NCBI GenBank assembly: GCA_964392465.1
Contig: CAYMPC010000052.1
Span: 1-6,660, forward strand
DNA length: 6,660 bases
Reading direction: 5' to 3'
Source of the DNA: JAAXVZ01 sp964392465
GTDB lineage: Archaea > Nanobdellota > Nanobdellia > Woesearchaeales > GW2011-AR15
The translations under genes were made by a program, and so were the position numbers. Of this stretch, positions 1 to 4,024 are shown one piece after another. A model generated the notes under the pieces. The model ran no database searches. It saw nothing but the letters and a program-made list of their open reading frames with translations, and was not told the DNA's origin. Every line of letters starts with the position of its first letter. Position 1 is the first letter of the stretch.

Positions 1-1
1 T

Positions 2-82
2 TATTGTGATGTAGGAGAATCTTCTTTAGGTGAATATGAGGGAATAACAAAAGTTATTTTCAAAAGAGCTTTTTTCAGATAA
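2..82 (+). CDS. C-terminal end of an unidentified protein (gene cut by window start)
   Basis: The frame starting at base 2 is open for 26 codons and stops at TAA 80-82; its last residues read ITKVIFKRAFFR. The peptide is mixed charged and hydrophobic with no composition bias, so it looks like the end of a real protein rather than chance. I do not recognise the family from this short tail. A T-rich tract follows the stop, and the next gene has its own TATA box, so this gene is probably a separate transcription unit from rpiB. The alternative is that this stretch is non-coding upstream sequence; the evidence is only the open frame and its orientation. Confidence 0.45.
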   Translation, partial: YCDVGESSLGEYEGITKVIFKRAFFR

Positions 83-83
83 A

Positions 84-91
84 TTATTTTT
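84..91 (+). terminator. Possible T-tract terminator of the upstream partial gene
   Basis: TTATTTTT lies just after the TAA of the partial gene and before the rpiB promoter. Archaeal termination commonly occurs at U-rich tracts without a hairpin. In such AT-rich sequence this is weak evidence. Confidence 0.3.
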
Positions 92-113
92 CTCAAATAA
101 CTTAAATAGAAAC

Positions 114-123
114 TTATAAAAAA
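114..123 (+). promoter_or_regulatory. TATA box of the rpiB-rpe-hydrolase operon
   Basis: TTATAAAAAA is centred about 27 bases before the rpiB ATG at 145. Archaeal transcription usually starts about 25 bases downstream of the TATA centre, so the mRNA would start at or within a few bases of the ATG, that is, leaderless or nearly so. A GGAG at 124-127 is 17 bases from the ATG, too far for a good ribosome-binding site, which fits leaderless translation. Confidence 0.55.
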
Positions 124-144
124 GGAGATTAATTTATTTTATCT

Positions 145-618
145 ATGATATATCTTGGATCAGACCATGGCGGCTTTAAACTTAAAGAAAAAATTAAGAA
201 GTTCTTGGATAAACAGAAATTTTATTATTTAGATTTAGGAAATATTAACTTCCAAAAAGAGGATGATTATCCAGATTATGCTTTTGCTGTTGCTGATTTA
301 GTAAGCAAGGAAGATGATTCTTCTAAAAAATGGAAAGACAGAGCAAAGGGAATATTGTTTTGCAGAAGCTCAGGTGGAATGATTATTGCTGCAAATAAAT
401 TAAAAAATGTGAGAGCGGTTTCTGTTTTTGATATTAAATCAGCAAAACACTCAAGAGAACATAACGATGCAAATATAATTGCAATTTCAGGAGATTGGAC
501 AAGCGAGAAAAAAGCAAAAGACATAATAAAAGCATGGCTAAAGACAGAATTCAGCAAAAAAACCAGATATATAAGGAGATTAAAAAAAATAGAGGAATAT
601 GAGAAATGCCAAGAATAA
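145..618 (+). CDS. rpiB: Ribose-5-phosphate isomerase B (RpiB/LacAB family)
   Basis: This 157-residue cytoplasmic enzyme should interconvert ribose 5-phosphate and ribulose 5-phosphate. It begins with the family signature GSDHGGF (residues 5-11, Asp7 and His8). It keeps the catalytic-type Cys73, the AANK motif (82-85) and SREHNDAN (103-110, His106). Arginines 141, 144 and 145 lie where the family has phosphate-binding arginines. Length matches the usual 145-160 residues. The loop after Cys73 reads CRSSGG instead of the common CGTG.G, so an Arg replaces Gly and a Ser replaces Thr next to the active site. A charged stretch at 54-66 is somewhat longer than in typical bacterial members. It is the first gene of the operon and overlaps rpe by 13 bases. 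Most archaea use RpiA, so RpiB here suggests bacterial ancestry (inference). Isomerisation of a related sugar phosphate cannot be excluded. Confidence 0.92.
   Translation: MIYLGSDHGGFKLKEKIKKFLDKQKFYYLDLGNINFQKEDDYPDYAFAVADLVSKEDDSSKKWKDRAKGILFCRSSGGMIIAANKLKNVRAVSVFDIKSAKHSREHNDANIIAISGDWTSEKKAKDIIKAWLKTEFSKKTRYIRRLKKIEEYEKCQE
592..595 (+). promoter_or_regulatory. Weak ribosome-binding site of rpe
   Basis: GAGG inside the end of rpiB lies 10 bases before the rpe ATG at 606. It supports that start, which precedes the conserved KIAASILSCNF start of the enzyme by only a few residues. Confidence 0.45.
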
Positions 619-1256
619 AAATAGCGGCATCAATTCTTTCATGTAATTTTGGAAAACTAAACAAAGAGATAGAAGAAGTAGAGCCATATTCAGATTTAAT
701 TCATGTGGATGTAATGGATGGCCATTTTGTCCCTAATATTACAATAGGGCCAGCAGTTGTTAAATCAATAAAAACAAAACTTCCTATAGATGTTCATCTG
801 ATGATTTCTGAACCAGTAAAATATGCTCCTGACTTTGCAAAATATTGTAATATGATTAGCTTTCATGGAGAGCTTTTTGAGAATAATGTTGAAGGATTAA
901 AAAAAGCAATAAAAAAAATAAAATCTATGAAATTAAAAGTTGGTCTTGTATTGAATCCTGATAAAGATATAAAGATAATTGCTCCTGTTTTAGACATGAC
1001 AGATTATATCTTGATAATGAGTGTATATGCAGGATTTGGGGGACAGAAATTCATTCCAGATGTTCTGAAAAAAATAAAATTATTGAGAGGAAAATACAAT
1101 TATAAAAAAGATATTGAGATTGATGGCGGAATAAATTTTGAAACAATAAAAAAAGCAAAAAAAGCAGGAGCAAATGTTTTTGTGGTTGGCTCAGCTATAT
1201 TTAAAGAGAAAAACAGAAAAAATGCAATAAAGAAATTAAGGAGGGCATTAGAATGA
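606..1256 (+). CDS. rpe: Ribulose-phosphate 3-epimerase
   Basis: This 216-residue TIM-barrel enzyme interconverts ribulose 5-phosphate and xylulose 5-phosphate in the non-oxidative pentose phosphate pathway. Signatures run in order: AASILSCNF (7-15), HVDVMDGHFVPN (33-44), DVHLM (62-66), GLVLNP (113-118), the phosphate-loop region GFGGQKF (143-149), EIDGGI (171-176) and VVGSAIF (193-199). The metal/catalytic set is complete: His33, Asp35, His64 and Asp173. Length is normal. One small deviation is Ala142 where the motif usually has Pro before GFGGQ. The gene overlaps rpiB by 13 bases and the next gene by 4 (ATGA), so the three are almost certainly co-transcribed and translationally coupled. Pairing with rpiB fits a route supplying ribose 5-phosphate for nucleotides where the oxidative branch may be absent; that last part is inference. 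Confidence 0.96.
   Translation: MPRIKIAASILSCNFGKLNKEIEEVEPYSDLIHVDVMDGHFVPNITIGPAVVKSIKTKLPIDVHLMISEPVKYAPDFAKYCNMISFHGELFENNVEGLKKAIKKIKSMKLKVGLVLNPDKDIKIIAPVLDMTDYILIMSVYAGFGGQKFIPDVLKKIKLLRGKYNYKKDIEIDGGINFETIKKAKKAGANVFVVGSAIFKEKNRKNAIKKLRRALE
1238..1245 (+). promoter_or_regulatory. Strong Shine-Dalgarno site of the hydrolase gene
   Basis: AAGGAGGG lies within the end of rpe, 7 bases before the ATG at 1253. It fixes that start and gives the third gene its own strong ribosome entry despite the 4-base overlap. Confidence 0.75.
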
Positions 1257-1894
1257 CAGTATTGGACTTTAATGGAGTTAAACTAAAATGGCTTGGTCAT
1301 GATGGCTATAAAATATTATTTGATAATATGATAATCTATATTGATCCTTATGAAATGAAAGAAACAGATAAAGCAGATATGATATTAATTACACATGAAC
1401 ATTATGATCATTGCAGCATTGCAGATCTCAAGAAACTTACAAAGAAAGATACTCTAATTGTAGCTACCCCAGATGTTACCAGTAAATTATCCGGCAAAGT
1501 AAATGGCGGAAATATTAAATTAGTTAAGCCAGGGGATTCTTTTATCTATAAAAATATCCAAATAAAAGCAGTTCCGGCATACAATATTAACAAGCCTTTT
1601 CACCCAAGGGATAATCAATGGTTAGGGTACTTGATTAAAATAAAAGGAATTACCTTCTATCATGCAGGAGACACAGATCTCATACCTGAAATGGCAGATA
1701 TCTCTGCTGATGTTGCCTTACTTCCTGTTTCAGGAACATATGTTATGAATGTTGAAGAAGCAGTAGAAGCAGCAAAAAAAATAATGCCAAAAATAGCAAT
1801 CCCAATGCATTATGGAAAAATAGTAGGAGAAAAAAAGGATGCTGAAGAATTCAAAAAATTATGCACTTTCTGTGAAGTAAGGTTGATGGAATAA
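1253..1894 (+). CDS. Metallo-beta-lactamase-fold metal-dependent hydrolase (COG2220/UPF0173-like)
   Basis: This is a 213-residue single-domain metallo-hydrolase, probably cytoplasmic, since no signal peptide or membrane segment is visible. The first metal motif is HEHYDH (His48, His50, Asp52, His53). The next ligands fit HAGDTD (137-142, with Asp140), and a C-terminal MHYG (185-188) supplies His186. The segment VPAYN..KPFHPR (107-119) and the GxxLIKI.G strand are typical of the UlaG-like/UPF0173 branch. That branch includes L-ascorbate-6-phosphate lactonase as well as many uncharacterised enzymes. No beta-CASP or RNA-binding domain is present, so it is not an RNase of the aCPSF type. Its place as last gene of a pentose-phosphate operon suggests a phosphosugar or phospholactone substrate, but this is inference and the true substrate is unknown. 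The start is set by the ATGA overlap and strong ribosome-binding site. Confidence 0.85.
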   Translation: MTVLDFNGVKLKWLGHDGYKILFDNMIIYIDPYEMKETDKADMILITHEHYDHCSIADLKKLTKKDTLIVATPDVTSKLSGKVNGGNIKLVKPGDSFIYKNIQIKAVPAYNINKPFHPRDNQWLGYLIKIKGITFYHAGDTDLIPEMADISADVALLPVSGTYVMNVEEAVEAAKKIMPKIAIPMHYGKIVGEKKDAEEFKKLCTFCEVRLME

Positions 1895-1954
1895 AGAAAA
1901 GAGAGTGTCGCTTTGTTCAATTCGTAAGAAATCAGAAAACGGAAATTATTCTAA

Positions 1955-1975
1955 TTAAATAAAAAAATTATTTTT
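1955..1975. terminator. Two-way T-tract terminator between convergent units
   Basis: An A-tract (1961-1967) runs directly into TTATTTTT (1968-1975). The plus-strand operon therefore meets a T-tract about 75 bases after its stop, and minus-strand transcription coming from the SRP RNA side meets TAATTTTTTTATTTA. Archaeal termination at U-runs needs no hairpin. The same AT block contains TTAAATAA (1955-1962), which could instead be a TATA box for the candidate RNA that follows. Confidence 0.4.
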
Positions 1976-1981
1976 CAATAA

Positions 1982-2045
1982 GGGAGAGTAGTCTCATCTG
2001 TTTGCTATCCATAGATTTGCACACAGAGACACACGCACAATTTTT
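1982..2045 (+). ncRNA. Candidate small structured RNA of unknown family
   Basis: Bases 1981-2040 have 27 G/C in 60, clearly above the AT-rich flanks. They can form a hairpin: GTCTC (1991-1995) pairs with GAGAC (2026-2030), and TGTTTG (1999-2004) pairs with CACACA (2020-2025) with one mismatch; CTAT/ATAG can close the loop. On the plus strand TTAAATAA at 1955-1962 is placed like a TATA box about 24 bases before G1982, and TTTTT (2041-2045) could end the transcript. No protein frame, tRNA, box C/D or H/ACA signature was found. It could instead be a 3' extension of the SRP RNA transcript on the other strand, or unrelated. Existence and strand are both uncertain. Confidence 0.3.
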
Positions 2046-2050
2046 GTAAG

Positions 2051-2059
2051 ATAAAAATA
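2051..2059 (-). terminator. T-tract terminator of the SRP RNA
   Basis: On the minus strand TATTTTTAT directly follows the closing strand of SRP helix 1. This is where an archaeal RNA polymerase would be expected to release, and it sets the 3' end at about base 2059-2061. Confidence 0.55.
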
Positions 2060-2334
2060 GAGAGAGGCACACCTGAAGATGGATACCTTATCCAAATAAT
2101 AGTTACCTTAACCCTTCCTCCATCCCGCTACCCTGAAAGCACCGGCTTTGATGATTATCACTGCTCCCTTCCAGGCCTGATGAGGTTCTCAAAAGAGCCA
2201 GCCAAACAGGACAGGACTTCGCAGTCCAGGCCAAGACTCTTACTTGGAAAAAATACCGCTCTCCAAGCTTCAACTCCTTCTTACATCCGTTTAAGGTTAC
2301 AGGGCAGGACGAGCGCCCCAGTCTAGCCTCTCAA
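2060..2334 (-). ncRNA. ffs: Archaeal signal recognition particle (7S) RNA
   Basis: This RNA scaffolds the SRP that targets nascent membrane and secreted proteins to the Sec translocon. The ends pair as helix 1: GAGAGGC (2332-2326) with GCCTCTC (2068-2062). Near the 5' end, GGCTAGACTGGGGCG followed by CCCTGTAACC is the archaeal Alu-domain start. The helix 8 apex is unmistakable: CATCAGGCCT-GGAA-GGGAGCAG, with the GGAA tetraloop at 2172-2169 and the AGCAG strand of the SRP54-binding loop, followed by GGTGC and GGGTAGCGGGATGG. Helix 6 is seen as GGACT-GCGA-AGTCC (2227-2214). About 275 bases fits archaeal SRP RNA (near 300), with a long helix 5 between. It is much richer in GC than its surroundings. 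Exact ends are inferred from helix 1, the TATA spacing and the T-tract. Confidence 0.94.
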
Positions 2335-2352
2335 TATGAAAAAATAGTCTTG

Positions 2353-2362
2353 TATTTTTAAA
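2353..2362 (-). promoter_or_regulatory. TATA box of the SRP RNA gene
   Basis: On the minus strand TTTAAAAATA is centred about 25 bases before the inferred RNA start at 2332-2334, the standard archaeal distance. The SRP RNA is thus probably transcribed on its own rather than only by readthrough from the signal peptidase gene. Confidence 0.6.
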
Positions 2363-2392
2363 GATTACTTATTATATCCTTATTATTTTGTA

Positions 2393-2464
2393 TTATTTAA
2401 TAATACTTAATAAAGTAAATCCAACAATTAATCCACCTAATATATATTTGATAAACTTTATCAC
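2393..2464 (-). CDS. Possible 23-residue single-span membrane peptide, or severed tail of the signal peptidase
   Basis: A GTG at 2464-2462 opens 23 codons to TAA (2395-2393). The product begins with I-K-F-I-K-Y, continues as one hydrophobic helix containing GLIVGFTLLSII, and ends in Lys, so it has basic residues at both ends of a membrane span. GGTGA (2474-2470), complementary to the archaeal 16S 3' end, lies 5 bases before the GTG. The frame is the same as that of the signal peptidase gene, whose TAG stop (2476-2474) is only 9 bases upstream. It may be a separately initiated peptide, a readthrough extension, or a decayed C-terminal membrane anchor. AT-rich DNA readily encodes hydrophobic peptides, so chance is also possible. 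Confidence 0.3.
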   Translation of the reverse strand: MIKFIKYILGGLIVGFTLLSIIK

Positions 2465-2473
2465 AGAACTCAC

Positions 2474-3034
2474 CTAATATATTATAGCAACAACAACTCT
2501 TCTTATCTGAGAAAATCTTATTTTTCCTGGATCAATTCTTGGATTATTATCTCCTTTCATAATACAATACCAGCCTTTTTCATCATAAGCTATTTCAACA
2601 ACCCTGTGGATAATTATGCCATCTGCATAATCTGATACATAAGAAACAATATCTCCAATATGTATCTCTGCTTCTGATTTTGGAACTATTTGTATTGCGT
2701 TTGCAGCTTCGTCTATAATAGGATCCATGCTGTTTGTATCTGTAAACCTAGACCATTCTGCATTTTGTATATTAATCGAAACTTTATCTTTTTCAACTTT
2801 AATCATGCTTTCACTTATTCTATCATAAGGAGATGCTTTTTCCTCATTAGTTGTGCCTAAAATCCTAGTTACAATATTACTGTTATCTTGGGAAGTTTTT
2901 TCACTGGCAACAACATAAGTTGTTGTTGAAGAAGGTGAATATGTATTTGAAGGAAAAAGGTAAGTTAAGGCTAGAGTGCTTACTATACCAAATATAAAGG
3001 CAGCAACTACTAAAAAGAGCGCTTTAATGTTCAT
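2474..3034 (-). CDS. Signal peptidase I, archaeal/ER type (S26 family)
   Basis: This 186-residue membrane-anchored protease should remove signal peptides from exported proteins outside the cytoplasmic membrane. An N-terminal anchor (about 5-27, LFLVVAAFIFGIVSTLAL) is followed by a Ser/Thr-rich linker to about residue 66, then the catalytic domain. TNSMDP (100-105) carries nucleophile Ser102. GDIVSY (127-132) is box C. IIHRVVEI (141-148) has His143 where bacterial enzymes have Lys, marking the archaeal/Sec11 class. KGDNN (160-164) with Asp162 and Asp168 completes the site. The protein ends at VVVAIIY with TAG, where many homologues continue into a C-terminal membrane segment; a matching hydrophobic frame follows in phase. 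It lies immediately upstream of the SRP RNA on the same strand. The promoter is flanked by paired repeats. Narrow substrate specificity (for example archaellins or a surface protein) is possible but not visible. Confidence 0.88.
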   Translation of the reverse strand: MNIKALFLVVAAFIFGIVSTLALTYLFPSNTYSPSSTTTYVVASEKTSQDNSNIVTRILGTTNEEKASPYDRISESMIKVEKDKVSINIQNAEWSRFTDTNSMDPIIDEAANAIQIVPKSEAEIHIGDIVSYVSDYADGIIIHRVVEIAYDEKGWYCIMKGDNNPRIDPGKIRFSQIRRVVVAIIY

Positions 3035-3057
3035 TTTAGTACTAAAAAGTAGTGTCT
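3034..3057. repeat. Repeat copy 1, putative operator over the signal peptidase start site
   Basis: This 24-base element matches the copy at 3078-3101 in 21 of 24 positions. On the plus strand it contains TTTTAGTACT, then AGTAGT. The core is an inverted repeat: TACT (3040-3043), four bases, AGTA (3048-3051). It covers the inferred transcription start and reaches the first base of the signal peptidase ATG, a position where a bound protein would block initiation. Confidence 0.5.
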
Positions 3058-3059
3058 TG

Positions 3060-3067
3060 TTTATAAA
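3060..3067 (-). promoter_or_regulatory. TATA box of the signal peptidase gene
   Basis: TTTATAAA is centred about 27 bases before a start near 3037, only a few bases from the ATG at 3034, so the mRNA is nearly leaderless. No Shine-Dalgarno site precedes this ATG. The box lies exactly between the two repeat copies. Confidence 0.6.
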
Positions 3068-3077
3068 TATTTCGGTT

Positions 3078-3101
3078 TTTTAGTACTTAATAGTAGTATC
3101 T
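3078..3101. repeat. Repeat copy 2, putative operator upstream of the TATA box
   Basis: Direct repeat of 3034-3057, offset by 44 bases (about four helical turns), with mismatches only at three single positions. It holds the same dyad, TACT (3084-3087) N4 AGTA (3092-3095). It lies upstream of the TATA/BRE region, so two protein dimers could bracket the promoter on nearly the same face of the helix. Confidence 0.5.
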
Positions 3102-3142
3102 AATAAAAAAGATAAAGAATAATATAGAATAATAAATATAGT

Positions 3143-3160
3143 ATAATAAAAAAAGAATAA
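3143..3160 (-). terminator. T-tract terminator after the MscS-type gene
   Basis: On the minus strand TTATTCTTTTTTTATTATA begins 5 bases after the TAG stop of the channel gene and includes seven consecutive T. It would end the aCPSF1-channel transcription unit before the signal peptidase promoter. Confidence 0.45.
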
Positions 3161-3165
3161 CTAAT

Positions 3166-4002
3166 CTACTTAAACTCCCTAAAAAGTTCCTGATTGTTAC
3201 TAGCGACTTTTGATATAATTTTTGTTGAGGTTTTTTTCCTCTCAAGATAAGGAGCTCTGAAACTTATAACAAGAAAATAACCATTTTCTTTAGCCAGCAA
3301 AGATATCAAAGAAACATTGAAAGAAGAAAGCTCTTTTTGAATCTTTTTTATCAAAGCATCTGCGTTTTTTGGTATTTGTCTAATTGGAATTTCAACTTTG
3401 TCTAATATTTCGTGCTTTCCAAAATTTTGGATTGCCTTATCTAAAAAAACTTTATTAGGGATTCTTACAAAGTCATCTCTTTTGTCAGGAGTATTATCAA
3501 TAAGTACATAAAATGTGCCAATATGAATAACCTTTCCTTCTTCCTCTCCTATTTTTATAAAGTCTCCTATTCTGAAAGGTTTTTTTGTGAGAAGCATCAG
3601 CCACACTATATAAGAAAGAATTACTTCTCTTATAGCAAAAGCAAATCCTGTAGTGGCAAAACCAAGCATTAAAGACAAATTATTCAATGAAAGACCCAGT
3701 CTAAGCATTACAACGGAGATAGCAATTAAGTACATTACAAAACTATATGTCTTCTGGACAAAAAGTTTTTGCTCAGGTTCTATATCATCTCCGAAAAGCA
3801 TTATTATTCTGTCAACACTAAACCTCACCCATATAGTTGTTACTAGGAAGGCTATTGCTGTAAAAATAACTATTTTGATAACACTCCTAGAAGTTTCAGG
3901 GAGATTGTATAAATTATTATCAAAATATAATATTGCCTGAAGTATTCCAAAAAATAAAATAAGAAGAATAATTGTCCTGTTAATGAAGGGATGTTTTGCC
4001 AT
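3166..4002 (-). CDS. Small-conductance mechanosensitive channel (MscS family)
   Basis: This 278-residue membrane protein should open under membrane tension and release solutes during osmotic downshock. Membrane segments are visible at about 9-27, 41-61 and 86-104. The pore helix with the small-residue-rich stretch LMLGFATTGFAFAIREVI follows at 111-128. Next come the family signature KKPFRIGDFIKI (140-151) and GKVIHIGTFYVLI, the start of the beta domain, then a cytoplasmic alpha/beta domain to the end. This is the minimal MscS layout, close to the length of E. coli MscS. Arg125 replaces the Asn/Gln common just after the pore helix. The start ATG is preceded by AGG 7 bases upstream and lies 22 bases after the aCPSF1 stop, so the two are likely co-transcribed. 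The stop is TAG. A related osmotic or ion-conducting role is possible, but the family is clear. Confidence 0.9.
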   Translation of the reverse strand: MAKHPFINRTIILLILFFGILQAILYFDNNLYNLPETSRSVIKIVIFTAIAFLVTTIWVRFSVDRIIMLFGDDIEPEQKLFVQKTYSFVMYLIAISVVMLRLGLSLNNLSLMLGFATTGFAFAIREVILSYIVWLMLLTKKPFRIGDFIKIGEEEGKVIHIGTFYVLIDNTPDKRDDFVRIPNKVFLDKAIQNFGKHEILDKVEIPIRQIPKNADALIKKIQKELSSFNVSLISLLAKENGYFLVISFRAPYLERKKTSTKIISKVASNNQELFREFK

Positions 4003-4024
4003 TTTATATCCTACCTATCTATCT

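Noticed and set aside
276..557. Open frame of 93 codons on the minus strand within rpiB
   Set aside because: It lies wholly opposite the conserved RpiB coding sequence and its product shows no recognisable motif; it is a shadow frame.
1911..1927. GTTCAATTC, like a tRNA T-loop
   Set aside because: The flanking bases do not form a T-stem and no acceptor, D or anticodon arms are nearby.
2404..2417. TACTTAATAAAGTA, an inverted repeat resembling the operator dyad
   Set aside because: The spacing between the TACT and AGTA arms is six rather than four bases, the outer parts of the 24-base repeat are missing, and such palindromes are expected in AT-rich sequence.
3103..3168. Hydrophobic 21-codon continuation after the TAG of the MscS-type gene
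   Set aside because: It is made almost only of T/A-rich codons and coincides with the terminator T-tract, with no internal start or ribosome-binding site, so it is best read as non-coding.
3653..3940. Open frame of 95 codons on the plus strand within the MscS-type gene
   Set aside because: It overlaps the clear channel coding sequence on the other strand, with no start signals or family features.
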